From Limnephilus marmoratus (taxonomy: Eukaryota; Arthropoda; Insecta; Trichoptera; Limnephilidae), in NCBI GenBank assembly GCA_917880885.1, contig OU862907.1, positions 72,597,072-72,661,071 of the forward strand: a stretch of DNA of 64,000 nt. The letters are read 5' to 3'. This document shows positions 34,318 to 46,353 of the stretch, piece by piece. Within the stretch, counting starts at the first letter, position 1. Each line of letters opens with the position of its first letter. The notes under the pieces are model-generated. The model saw nothing but the letters and a program-made list of their open reading frames with translations. It was not told where the DNA came from and made no database searches. Position numbers and translations under genes: made by a program.

Positions 34318-35732
34318 TTAAAATAAAAACAAAAAGTACTAGATATCCTAAAAAGCAATAGTATACATTTAATGTATGTTAATTATCGGTTATATGTATA
34401 ACCGTAAATGTGCATTTAAAATAAAATAAAAATTGTTTTCGAAATCAAATGACGTTATTATTTTGATCCTAAAAGTTTGAGTTTTGGGAAGCACCAAAAT
34501 TCATATTGGGCTAGTAGTTACAAATTTATATTTTTTTTACTATAGCTACGTTGGAGTTTATAAAAACATGTAATTTGAATTTAATGGAAAGTGTTACCCC
34601 ATACCATCTGAAATTATTTTCACAGTAACTGACCACAGCAACTGAATTAGTTCTGATTATTCTCTAATAACTTTTCCTGGTTAATTTAATAATTTAACCA
34701 CAGTAAAAATAAAAAATAAAATACTTACGAGAGTCCCAAAATAATGGTAAATATACATATTAAAAAAAAAAATATATATATATTTCAAATACGAAGGATT
34801 TTAATTTTTAAATTACGAAAATATATTTGTTTAAATGTTTGGGTATGGCTCCACACAGAAGGCACTAAGGAAAATAATTCTCACCAGGGCTTACGTCATC
34901 TTTGAAGATGCTGATAGGGGTAGTGTGTCCAGAAGTTACGGACATATGAATCTATGCCTCCTTCTGCGGTGCAAGGCAATGTTTCGAGAGAGTCCTGTTG
35001 GAGAGGTGAAAAAGACTTCCTGAACCAGTCTCTTCCGATCTGGCCTGCCACGCAGATGGTGGGCAGTCGCATCTGCCGTCAAGATTCCACCTCTGCTAAG
35101 TCACCAAAAGCAGCGAACCATTTGGGGTGACCTATGTTATCCAATTACCGCCTACCCACCTCCAAAATTGATTTTTAGGTATTATAAAAACATCGTGGTT
35201 TTCGTTTAAGATTTTTTAATAATAATTATTATAATAAGTTTGCCATATTTTTTCAGAATCATACAATTAACATGGTAACCTAATATTTTTACACAACAAC
35301 GAAAAAAATAGTAAAATGGACAACTACACCCTAAAGAGGTTTAAATCAAAATGATTCCAATGAACTTACTTGTATTACAAGAACAACAGTTAGAGCCTTA
35401 CGCGTTCACTGATTATGATTGTGTTAAATTTCTTAGTAAGAGGGCTCCATAGAAATGTGCCAATAGTAACATAAGTTTCAAAGAAGGAAAAACTGTTGTG
35501 ACATAATGTTGTGAAAATAATTTCCCTCAGGGCCTATGTCATTTGAGATGCGGTGTGGAGGGTCTTTTAAGGAGAGGAAGGAATGAACATTGGCCTTGAA
35601 GAAACCCATGTTGAAGGAAGGAGGAAGCACATGGGGCCGAATAATCGTGACACACCCGAGCTATTGAACACAAGAACGAGTCGAAGAAGCGACCCGTTCT
35701 CATGTGACAAATTTCAACCGTGTACAAATGTT

Positions 35733-36067
35733 TTTTTTTACATGAGCTCCACACAGGAGGCCCTGAGGAAAATATTTTTTTTCATGGCCTATGTCATCTT
35801 TGGGGATGCTGTGTGGAGGGTTTTTTTAAGGAAAGGAAAGAGAGGTGAGTTCTGGGCAGGAAAAGGGTTTAAGGGGTGGGTAGGAATCTGGGGTTCAGTA
35901 TGTCTTGGTCATCCTCCTCCAAGACCTAGACAAACCTCACCCCATGAACTCGGGCACCCCTGCTAAATCACCAAACGTAGCGAACCACTTGGGGTGACCT
36001 ATGGCAGAGGTGTTGGTTATCCAATAAAGGTTCCCGGGGTGGCGGTACCCATTCCCGCCTCCCAAAT
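35733..36067 (-). repeat. Rep-A retroposon inserted in copy B only
   Basis: At the matching place in copy A (about 17530) the sequence runs from ACAAATG directly into TTGGGCACGCG. In copy B about 333 bp is inserted there: on the minus strand it starts TTTGGGAGGCGGGAATGGG and ends TGTGGAGCTCATGTAAAAAA. The A-run and the empty site in copy A show retroposition after the duplication. Confidence 0.75.
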
Positions 36068-36949
36068 TGTTGGGCACGCGTTTCACGTGTTTCTGGACTA
36101 TGCACCGGTGTCGAAAGGGTCAATGATGCTAGTTCCTTAGAGTATTTACCATTGTAATACCGGTAGAACAAGCTTTGCTCTAAAGATTGCAATCCGTCTG
36201 TTAAGATGGGAGAATCTATCAAACGGACCGCCTGTTTTTACACGAGGTATTTTTTTAGGTATTTTGGAGCTCCAGACCGGAGGTGGCTGCCAAATTCAAT
36301 CGTAAGACGTACCTGTGATTTTAAAGGGTTAGCACTTGTGTACTACTAAAGGTTCTGCGGGCCCTGTATAGTAAGCCCAGTTTTGGGAGGCTAATTTTAT
36401 TCTAGCCTCGATGGAGCCCCCATATTTGAGCTGGTCACTTAGAGTTACACCAAGCATATCAATGGATGGCCTGTTCGGAAGATTGCTTCCGTTGAAGGAG
36501 ACTTGGTTTTCATTTTGAGGTAAGGAAGTAGAGGATTTTCTGGGAAGGAATAAGATCTTAGGTCAGTATGTCCAGAAGTAACGGATGTACGAATCTAACC
36601 CTTCAACAACGGAGCGAGAAGATGGGTCGAGAGAATCTGGCTGGACAGGTCAAGATGTCTCCCTCAACCAGTCTCTCATATCCGACCCGCAACAAACTAG
36701 GTAAGCAAAAGTATTCGCCACCAAGACATAGAAAATCCTCACCCAATGAATCCGGCACCCCTGCTAAGTCACAAAACGTAGTGAACCTCTTCGGACCACC
36801 TATGGTAAATGTGTAAGGTTTTCCAAAATAATGATTACCGGGGTTGGCAGTCCCATAACTGCCTCCCAAAATGATTAGTAAATGTAAAAAAGGAGCAAAT
36901 TCCATAGTTTAGAGAAACTCACTATGTGAATGAGTCAACAAGTGGCTCT

Positions 36950-37651
36950 TTACATTTTCCTCAGAAAATTGATATTTGCAGTCTATAAATGAAAAAAGTT
37001 TATACCGCTGTGAATCATCATGTGACGATTTAGATCACCTTTTTCAGAAAATGAACGGTTGCATTTGGGACATTGAAATCGTTTCGTTCCACTGTGAGTC
37101 AATATATGACTTTTTAAATTACCCTTTTTGGAAACAAAAATACTTACTTCGGAAAAAGAAAAAGGTTATGTTCCACTGTGAGTGAACATATATCTATTAA
37201 AATCAACCATTCGAGAACATGAAGGTTTTGTTCCAATGTGAGTGAACATATGAATTTTTAATTGACCCTTTCGAGAACACGAATAGTTGCAGTCGGGACG
37301 TGAAAAAGGTTTTGATCCACTGTGAGTGAACGTATGAATTTTTAATTCACCCTTTCGAGAACATGAATAGTTGCAGTCGGAGCATGAAAAAGGTTTTTTC
37401 CCACTGTGACAGAACATATGACATTTTAAATTACCTTTCTGAGAACATTAATAGTTGCAGTCGGCACAAGAATAAGGTTATTTTCCACTGTGACTGAACT
37501 CATGACGTTTTAAATGTTCTTTTCGAGAACATGAATAGTTGCAGTCGGAACAAGAAAAAGGTTTTGTTCCACTGTGAGTCAACATATGACGATTTAAATG
37601 GCCTTTTTGAGAATATGAATAATTGCAGTCGGCACAAGAATAAGTTTTTTT
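36950..37651 (-). pseudogene. Decayed zinc fingers after the ZNF-B stop
   Basis: Finger units continue past the stop: CADCNYSYSQKGHLNRH, CSDCNYSCSRKEHLK, then at 37417-37166 MFCHSGKKPFSCSDCNYSCS. They have frameshifts, stops and lost ligands (SRPDC). The same tail of decay follows ZNF-A, so it probably predates the duplication. Confidence 0.65.
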
Positions 37652-39513
37652 TCAACTGTGACTGAACATATGACGTTTTAAATGTTCTTTTCGAGAACAT
37701 GAATAGTTGCAGTCGGAACAAGAAAAAGGTTTTGTTCCACTGTGAGTGAACATATGACATTTTAAACCACTCTTTCGAGAACATGAATAGTTACAGTCGG
37801 GACATGAAAAAGGTTTTGTTCCACTGTGAGTGAACATATGTCTATTAAAATCAACCATTTGAGAACATGAATAGTTGCAGTTAGGACATGAAAAAGGTTT
37901 TGTTCCACTGTGAGTGAACATATGAATTTTTAATTGACCCTTTCGGGAACACGAATAGCTGCAGTCGGAACATGAAAAAGGTTTTATCCCACTGTGACTG
38001 AACATATGGTTTTTTAAATCACTCTTTCGAGAAGATGAATAGTTGCAGTCGGGACATAAAAAAGGTTTTGTCCCACTATGAATGCACATATGAATTTTAA
38101 ATTGAACCTTTCGAGAACACGAATAGTTGCAGTCGGGACATGAAAAAGGTTTTGTTCCACTGTGAGTGAACGTATGAATTTTTAACTCACCCTTTCGAGA
38201 ACATGAATAGTTGCAGTCGGGACAAGAAAAAGGTTTTTTCCCACTGTGACAGAACATATGACTTTTTAAATGTTCTTTTCGAGAACATGAAAAGATGCAG
38301 TAGGCACAAGAATAAGGTTTTATACCACTGTGACTGAACATATGATGTTTTAAATATTCTTTTTGAGAACATGAATAGTTGCAGTCGGCACAAGAAAAAG
38401 GTTTTATTCCACTATGAGTCAACATATGACGATTTAAATTACCTTTTTGAGAACATGAATAGTTGCAGTCGGAACAAGAAAAAGGTTTTTTTCGTCTGTG
38501 AGTGAACATATGACTTTTTAAATGTTCTTTTTGAGAACATGAATAGTTGCAGTCGGCACAAGAATAAGGTTTTATTCCTCTATGAGTCAACATATGACGA
38601 TTTAAATTACCTTTTAGAGAACATGAATAGTTGCAGTCGGAACAAGAAAAAGGTTTTTTTCCAGAATGGGTGCGCAAGTTGTTCAATAAGTCTGAAAAAG
38701 ATTAAAGACAAAGCTTCAAAAATGTAAGTAAAATAGCTTCAGCAAATTAGGAGAAAACGATTTGTTAACTTTAACAAATTTAAAATCAATTTTACCTGCA
38801 ACCTGCGTCAGTCGTTTAGAGCGCTCTAAGCATTCTTTTTTAACATCCATGAGATCTATGTCAATATCCATACAGGGAATCCCCCCTCTGACTTCTACTG
38901 GAGGTCCTGGTTCTGTCTTGATGGTAATAGTCTCCAAACTTAAACTGCCTGGAGTAAAAAAAACACAATACAAACATTGATACTCCGGACTCCTAGAGGA
39001 ACAACTATGTGGATGCTTTTTAGGGAGAAAACATCATTTAATCTAGATCATTTTCAAAACAATTTATATATTTATCGTCAATACAAAAATGTTTACTTGA
39101 TTCAGTTATGTATATGTAATGTAAAATAATACTTCATGTAACTTATATCATTTCCCATAAAGGACAAAGTCTAAACGTGACAGGGATCTTTTTGTGAGGA
39201 CCATAATTTAAAAAAAAATAATTGAATACATTTTAAAGTAAATATCAAAATAACAAGCGTACGACAAAAGAGGACGGCGTAAGCAAACGAACATACGTTT
39301 AATAAATTTAAGAAAGTATTCCAAAACGGCCAAGAATTCTGAACATTTGAAATCAACATGCAACTTACTGATTGTCTCCGCAGACTGCAAACATTCCTTC
39401 TTCACATCCGGGAGGTAGATATGTATATCCGTATAGGGCATTCCAGCTGCGCCTTCTTCCTGGGAGCCTGGTTCCACCTTGATGGAAACACTCTCTGGGT
39501 TGGGAAGATCCAT
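37652..39513 (-). CDS. ZNF-B: C2H2 zinc-finger protein, 12 fingers, three coding exons
   Basis: Coding exons on the minus strand: 39369-39513 (MDLPNPESVSIKVEPG, donor GTAAGT), 38796-38948 (acceptor TTACTCCAG) and 37652-38691 (acceptor CTTTTTCAG). All phases match ZNF-A, and the sum gives 445 residues. Exons 1 and 2 encode the two acidic (S/T)IKxEPG modules and are nearly identical to ZNF-A. Exon 3 encodes 12 fingers of the C-x2-C-x12-H-x3-H type with different helix residues from ZNF-A and linkers such as HSGIKPF and HRRKKPF. One finger has CAYCIFSC and one has NYSSS at the core position. The TGA stop cuts an older, longer array just after the twelfth finger. Probably a nuclear DNA-binding protein of unknown target. 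Confidence 0.85.
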
Positions 39514-40119
39514 GGCCTTCTGTGATAGCGTTCCGATTAAATGTTATAATTATGGTAATTGGTTCCAGCTAAAAAGAAATAATCCAATTTTAGAGTGATT
39601 ATTTAAGAGTTTTAAGTAATTTCTTTCATTTGGAATTAAATATCTCATGTCATGGAGTTGATCTGGACCACAATGCAGAATCACAGATGATTTTTTGAAA
39701 ACTTGCATCTAATTGTGGCATAAACAAGTACGGTATTCATACAAAAAAAAAACAACTAAGATTTCCAAAGTATGATAAGGTGAAGAGCAGACAATCACGA
39801 GTTTTATCAGTAAGATGACTATTTATTTATTTATTTATTCTGCGTTTTACAGGTTGTTCACACACATGTGAGAACAACCCAGTTATAAAAACTCAGTTAA
39901 TTGTACAAATAAGAAAAAGTAAAATGTGTATACAATCAATTAGCCAAATAATAAAATAATAATTTTGGAACAGATAAAATAAAAATTAGATTAAAAAAAA
40001 AAAAAAACAGTTAGACATATAGAATTTAACATAAAAACCAATGTTTACTCAAATAACAATTAACGAGAGGCAAGATAAGAGACATAATTAGAGACAAAAA
40101 TGATACACATAATAATTTA

Positions 40120-43037
40120 TCACATATTTTTCAGCAGTCGGAGAGCATTTTTTTTTAATCCATATAAATTATCGACAAAAATATCTACTTCAGCACACTC
40201 TATCTTATTATACAGTCGACACATTTGGGTCAGAGGGCTAAAATAGGCGATATTGTTTTTAAATGTATTCAGGTGAAACATATTATGGCGTCTTAAGCAA
40301 TGGGAATTGGGAACATTTATATCAATGTTGCTAAGACACAATGAAGTATCAAGATTGCCATGAATTATTTTATGTAAACATATTAGATCAGTCAATTGCC
40401 TTCTGATTTTAAGTGTATTAATTTTGAAGTATTCAAGTCGCATGTCGTACGATCTAAGATGTTCATGTAATTGACATTTAAAAGATAACAGTCTTAGCAT
40501 ATTTTTTTTGAACTGATTCTACAATGTTTTCATACTTGCAGTAATGTGGATTCCAAATAGTGCTTCCATATTCAAGTTTACTTCTAATTAAGGCATTGTA
40601 AAGGGTTAGAATTGATAGAGGATCTTTGAAAAGTTTACATATTCTATGAATAAATCCCATCATTTTATATGATTTGCACTTAATGTCGTTAATGTGTACA
40701 TCAAATATGAATTTAGAATCAAGAGTGATTCCTAGATCTCTTATGGAAAACACTTTTTTAAGAATAGTATTATTAATAACATAGGAAAAATCCTTTATAA
40801 TTCTGTTACGAGTGAAGTTTAAAGTGAAACATTTTTCAACATTTAAGTGCATATCATTGACACTACACCAGTTATTGAGTGTGACAAGGTCATTTTGAAG
40901 CAGTTGATGATCAGAAACAGATTTAATTTTACGAAAAATTTTAAGATCATCGGCGAAAAAAGCATAATCACAGTTTAATTTTGAACCAAGGTCATTTATG
41001 AATATTAGAAAAAGAAGAGGACCCAGATTTGACCCCTGTGGTACACCAGAAGTTACATTTATAGGGGATGATTTGTATCCATTAATAAATACTAGTTGCG
41101 TTCTGTTACATAAATATGATTTCACCCAGCGAAATAGGTCTCCATGTATTCCTATTTGATCAAGCTTTTTAAGTAAGATGGAGTGGTTAACTTTATCAAA
41201 AGCTTTTTGGAAATCGGTATAAATGGCATCTACTTGTAATCTTTCATTAAAAGAGTTACACACATAATCACAGAATTCCAAAAGATTTGAAGTAATAGAT
41301 CTGCGAGGAACAAACCCATGTTGCCTAGAGCAGAGAAGGGGTTTAAAGTGAGAAAAAATATTTTTATATATCAGAGATTCAAAAACCTTAGCAAAACATG
41401 ATAGTATACTAATTGGTCTATAATTTTTTATTAAAGATTGGTCACCCGATTTGAATACTGGTACCACATGTGCTTTTTTCCACAAGTCAGGAAAAGTTCC
41501 AGAGGTTAAAGATTCATTGAAAATAATAAAAAGTGGTAAACATAATGAATCTGCACAGCATCTGACAAAGAAAGGTGGAATACCATCTGGGCCGCAACCC
41601 TTATTGGAATCTATTTTACTCAAAAAGCATTTTATTTCAACTGCACTAATATGAATTTTACCGAGATTGCTTTGGTTGTGTTCAGTAATATTTAACATTG
41701 AATCATTATCAGGTGATTCCGAATTAGTATAAACAGATGAAAAATATTTGGAGAACATGTTTGCTATGTGTTCTCCATCGTTTGCGGAAATATCATCAAG
41801 GTGCATTTCTTTAGGAATACAATTGGTTTTTCGTAATGATTTTGAGTATGACCAGAATACCTTTATGTTATCTTGCAGACCACTTTCGACAGAGTTGATG
41901 TATGATTTATAACATTCAATTTGCACCTTTTTGGCCATTTTCCGTAAATTAGAGAATTCTCTATAATCTGAAACGTTGCCATGTTTTTTTGCCTTTAGTC
42001 TAATTTTTTTTTTTTCTTAAGAAGATCAATCAATTGCTGATTAAACCAGATAGGGTATTGGTTTTTTGATTTCAGAACATATTTTTAAAAATTTTTGTCA
42101 ATTATTTCCCATAGTTTTTCATAAAACAAGACAACCATACTATTCACATTTTTATTTTTAAAAAGAGTTATCCAATTAACAGCTAATAGATCCTGCCGAC
42201 ATTCATCATAGTTTCCACTCCTGAAGTTGTACTTTGAATCATTTTTATTAGTTTCTAAGAAATGATTTTTATTTTGTTTTACCGTGATTTCAAATGAGGG
42301 GTGATAATTATCCAATTTAGTTAAGCCTTGTGCTATATGTAGATCTATATTAATTTTATCAGATAAAACAAGGTCTAACACATTTTCATTTATATTTAAT
42401 ACATAATTGAATTGACTCAAATTACAAATTGAGGAAAGGTTGACAAGACTATGCGCCTTTTGACTTTTATAATTAGAAGGTGAAAGTACATTATTAATGA
42501 AGTGTCGGGTAACCATTTAATTTCAGACAAATTAAAATCACCAATAAAAATGAACTGTGAATTTGATTTTGAATTCTTTAAATACAGATCTTGTAATTTT
42601 TCGATCTGGTTGCAATACTTGTCAACAGTTACACAAGGAGGAATATAAAGGACGCAAATATAAATGAGCGAGTTGGAATGAGAATTGGACTTGATCATAA
42701 TCCACAAATCTTCATTTTCACTCTCCCACTCTGTTTTTCTCGACACAAGAAGTTTTTTAGAAACGGCGGCTAGAACTCCGCCACCTTCTTTAGACACAGA
42801 TTTGGTTGACTCACGATCTCTTCTAAATATTACATATCTGTCATCAAACACTTCTTCACTAAATACCGTTGAGTTCAGCCATGTTTCGGAAAAACAAATA
42901 ATGTCATAGTTATTAATTAAAATATTATTGCGTAAACTTACAGTCTTTGTTCGAATACCCCTCACATTTTGATAGTATATATTTATAGCATCAACAGCAA
43001 GTGCCTCGCCATCTTTTTCTGTATGCTTAGACGCCAT
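40120..43037 (-). pseudogene. LINE-2 ORF2: APE endonuclease and reverse transcriptase, several lesions
   Basis: The start ATG at 43037 overlaps the end of ORF1 by 11 bases. Endonuclease: IYYQNVRGIRTK, IICFSETWLN, YIPP, FIGDFNLSEI. Reverse transcriptase: GCGPDGIPPFF, NYRPISILSC, TDFQKAFDKVNH, SGVPQGSNLGP, FFADDLKIF and DLGITLDSK. The active site reads FADD, the form common in Jockey-type elements. Breaks: a frameshift near 42500, a stop at about 42085, a frameshift in the T-run near 42005, and one in the T-run near 40505 before the C-terminal part (MLRLLSFKCQ, stop at 40120). At least three are in homopolymers. The element cannot move now. Confidence 0.85.
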
Positions 43038-44325
43038 AGTCGATTGTGGAGAGGTCCTTTAATAATGCGGCTTTATAGGCCGGGCATTCCTTATCTCCGG
43101 TGGGGTGGGCACGGGAAGCTGCAGGCTTTCCGAAACGTGCGCATGTGGCGCAACTGGGTGCTGCAGCAGTAGCGGGGCAGGCCTCACGGCCGTGTCCTTC
43201 TACACCGCAGTGGGAACATCTCATTTTTTCTTTGCAGAACTTGTGTGAATGTCCTATCATTTGGCAATTCAGACAAACGGTAAGTCCCACAAAGTCACGC
43301 ACACCGCAAACGGTCCAGTCCACGAATACTCGTCCTTGTTGTACCAGCGCATGACGTATGTTAGCGGGTACCAGGTAAACTCTGTGGCAGGACGGTCCGG
43401 TTCGAGCTCCAGCCAAATGACTAAGTTTGCACTTGGAAATATACTCTTTGACGTCATTATCTCCAGAGATTCCGGAAAATGCCTTTTCAAGGAAGTCCTC
43501 ATCAGATAGCTCCCGGGGAACGTTAAAGAATATAATTCTTGGGTGCCTCTTTACCGGAAGTCGGGCACTCAGCAAGTCGGAGCTGGTTACAATAGGAGCA
43601 TTTAAGAGTCGCTCTTGTTCCTGGCTGTTGGCAGTGTGGATAATGACTCCTTTATTTCTTATATTTTTTACTCCCGTTATTCGAACTCCCAATTGCGAAG
43701 GCTTCAGGATGTCGCGTATGATCTTTTTTGTGCCGTCGCTATCATCAACCTCCGGTAGTTTGGGAAAAAAACATACCGATGGTCTTGGTTTTCCTATCTG
43801 GATAGTGGTGGTGCGAGTGAGTGGTGGAGGTAAAGGAAGTTTTTTCTTGGTAACTTCAGCAAAAGAGAGGCTGGCTTCGGTCCGTTCGGTCGCATCGGCT
43901 ACTCGACGCATCACTGGTCCCAAGTCTAACTCAAGTTGCTGAATTTTGTCCAGCAACTGTTTCGTGTAGTTATCCGCCATGGTTTTCTCGGCCTTCAAGA
44001 CCTTGATTTCAGCAAGGGCCGAGTTGAGTTTGCCTCTGATTTCTTCTTTCTCTAGGAGGAGTTGGGCAACGGATCCGAGAACACTAGTCACATTCACGGA
44101 CACTTTGAGCTGTTGCTCTTTTGACACTTTTGATGGCTTTTCGGCCAACGCATCCTGCAAAGCTTTTAAAGCATCCTGTGTCCCAGAGAGAATCGTACGT
44201 CCTGATATATTACTAATGGGTCCAGGGTCAATTTCAGCCTCAATCTCCTCGGCGTCAGAATCCGATTCATCGTGGGAGGTATACAGGGAGGCTACATTAG
44301 GGCGACATTTCTTATTTTTGCCCAT
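43027..44325 (-). CDS. LINE-2 ORF1: Gag-like protein with CCHC knuckles
   Basis: A 432-codon frame. Residues 15-35 are acidic and about 70-150 are predicted coiled coil (LLEKEEIRGKLNSALAEIKV). Residues about 165-330 carry the RRM-like core of Jockey/I ORF1 (IRNKGVIIHTAN, PRIIFFNVP). Three zinc knuckles follow near residues 358-418 (CLNCQMIGHSHKFC, CSHCGVEGHGREAC and a longer CATC..H..C). It binds element RNA in the ribonucleoprotein. GC content is clearly higher than in the flanks. It ends TATGGCGTCTAA, so ORF2 can start on the ATG inside the last codons, a layout suited to reinitiation. Confidence 0.85.
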   Translation of the reverse strand: MGKNKKCRPNVASLYTSHDESDSDAEEIEAEIDPGPISNISGRTILSGTQDALKALQDALAEKPSKVSKEQQLKVSVNVTSVLGSVAQLLLEKEEIRGKLNSALAEIKVLKAEKTMADNYTKQLLDKIQQLELDLGPVMRRVADATERTEASLSFAEVTKKKLPLPPPLTRTTTIQIGKPRPSVCFFPKLPEVDDSDGTKKIIRDILKPSQLGVRITGVKNIRNKGVIIHTANSQEQERLLNAPIVTSSDLLSARLPVKRHPRIIFFNVPRELSDEDFLEKAFSGISGDNDVKEYISKCKLSHLAGARTGPSCHRVYLVPANIRHALVQQGRVFVDWTVCGVRDFVGLTVCLNCQMIGHSHKFCKEKMRCSHCGVEGHGREACPATAAAPSCATCARFGKPAASRAHPTGDKECPAYKAALLKDLSTIDYGV

Positions 44326-45249
44326 GATTATTGATTAAAAATCACAAAATAAGTATTTTCTTAAAAAAATAATAGTTCCAATATGTAAACAGAGATCACA
44401 AGTTCACAACACAATATGAGCCAATAGGAGCCTAGAGAAGTGAGCTCATAATTAAAACGGCCAATGAGCGCGCTAGCTCGTTATACACAACGCCTCGGTT
44501 AACTATTGTACACTCAGAGCAAAATGAATAGTTTTTTAACACTCAAATAACAATGTCAGAATGCTAAAAAATCACTGGATAACACTATCACTTGTATAAT
44601 TTTCGATGCTTATCACGATGATTATCTTTTGTCTTCCGGCGAATTCGTTAAAACGTTGTTTATCCGTATGAAAGACACCTTGACAGAGCGCAACATGCAG
44701 GGTAGGCAACAGTTGAAGTTGACTAAGTTGTACATTTATCGCAGTGAAAAAGTGAGAATGCTGTAAGAAAAAATCTTTTTGTCCTAAATTCCCACTCTGC
44801 TTGTTAAAACAACAGTGTCCCATTCGCCACCTGTATAATTATTTATTTATTATTTCTATGCATTACAGTATTACCTATTAATTCTCATTTTTACATAATA
44901 GATAAATTTTGAAAACATTTTTACAATTTTATTATGTTGGGTGTAAGGTAGGTTTGTGAAGGTGAAACTGTGGATAGGTATTGTAGTATGTTTCGTGAAC
45001 ACCTCACTAGGAGAACCTGTGCTGAGGTGTTTACGTGTTAATTTATGATTATGTGTGACAAGTATTAATGTGTTGTAGTAGAAAGTTTTATATTTAATTA
45101 TTTATTTTTTAATTATTTTAATGGTTATTGTACATTGGTTATTTGGAAGTTAATTTTTATATTTGGTTTGGAGTAAATAGGTTTTGGAAAAATAGTGTGC
45201 CTTTAGTTTTAATCCAGTCTGTGATTTGTTTTTTTAGTTTATTTGTTGG

Positions 45250-46200
45250 TGAATAATCAGCAATCAGCAAGTTGTTTCAAAGAAGGTGGCATGCAGTTAT
45301 ATAGTTTGATGGAACAGTACTTAAAGGATCTTTGTCCGTGGGTCGTGTGCTTTAGTGGGATGTTGAGTGTTGGGTTTGTCGAAGACCGACTTGTTATTGA
45401 GGACTGAGAAAGTAAAGGGATATGTAGCTTGAATTTGAAGCTCGATTTAGCGTAGAGTTGTCTGATTGACAAAAAGTCGAGCATCTTGAAATTTTTTTCA
45501 GAGTCTGTATCATATGCTACTTGAAGAAATAGTTTGATTGTTGCCTTTTGTGCTTTTTCTAGTGGATCTAAAGAAATATTACTTGCGCTTCTTCAAGATA
45601 GAATACCATACATGATTAACGATTGGGAAAGAACAAAGTAGATAGATCTTAGTATTGTGCGTGGGAAGATGTTTTTTTTTAAATATTATTTAAGAGATAC
45701 ATGATTTTTTAAGCTTCAATGTAATTAAGTTAATGTGGTCATTCCAGCGTAGGTTTGCGTCAATTATGACGCCTAGGTATTTTATTTGTTTGACATTTTC
45801 TATGATTTCGCAATTGCATGTTGAGGAGGGTTGGGAGCTGTCGTGTATTTTCAGGGCGAAGGTTGGAGGAGGTTGACCTTGTTGAGTTATGCTATGTGTT
45901 TTGAATTTAGTTTTTTTGTATTTAGTGTAAGTTTGTTTTCATTGCCATTGTTTGATGACAGTAAGACTTTTCTCAGCTTTAAGAAATGCCTTAATCCATG
46001 AGTCAGCTTGACAAAGTATTACGGTGTCATCAGCGAATGTCACAATGTTGCCTTCTGTAATTAGTTCACAGATATCATTTATGTAGATAAGAAATATTAT
46101 GGGACCTAGAACACTACCCTGGGGCACTCCGTAACTGATCGGAAGCGGTTCACTTTTCACTTTGTTGATAATGCCTTTTTGAGTTATCTCTGGCATAAAA
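45250..46200 (-). pseudogene. LINE-3 reverse transcriptase, second half
   Basis: 46196-45939 reads GVPQGSVLGPIIFLIYINDI and FADDTVILCQADSW. After a gap with frame breaks, 45484-45257 gives the C-terminal region (MLDFLSIRQLYAKSSFKFKL). The order and motifs follow LINE-1 ORF2, to which it is distantly similar. Confidence 0.75.
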
Positions 46201-46353
46201 CTTTTTAGTAAGGTAAGTAGGTATGTCTATATGCGGATGCATGGAACGTATCCGCGATTCATGCACCTTATGGAGTTACTTGAGGCAACAAATAGATTAA
46301 GCTTGGAAACTAGACGTTAGGCAAATCTTGCAATTCTTAGTTTGGTAATCTTT

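Larger units (their letters stand above)
34546..39820. repeat. Segmental duplication copy B, left part
   Basis: This matches 10772-11755 followed by about 17310-21470 of copy A in the same order. It contains ZNF-B and the Rep-A composite. The match breaks at 39820, where LINE-2 has inserted, and resumes near 44722 and again near 53166. Confidence 0.75.
39821..44715 (-). mobile_element. LINE-2: Jockey-like non-LTR retrotransposon
   Basis: The 3' end on the minus strand is an (AAAT)n tail at 39821-39839. The 5' end is near 44715, where the sequence of duplication copy A is picked up again. AAGATGACT (39812-39820) and AAGTTGACT (44716-44724) look like the target-site duplication with one change. 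ORF1 is intact and ORF2 has several lesions. The element lies in the upstream region of ZNF-B. Confidence 0.8.

Noticed and set aside
34028..34321. 97-codon Gly/Arg/Glu-rich frame
   Set aside because: It is the G/A-rich segment of the Helitron; biased composition keeps several frames open.
36603..36905. 100-codon minus-strand frame shared with 18076-18379
   Set aside because: It recurs in several Rep-A-like copies in different states of decay and looks like no known protein. I treat it as repeat sequence rather than a gene.
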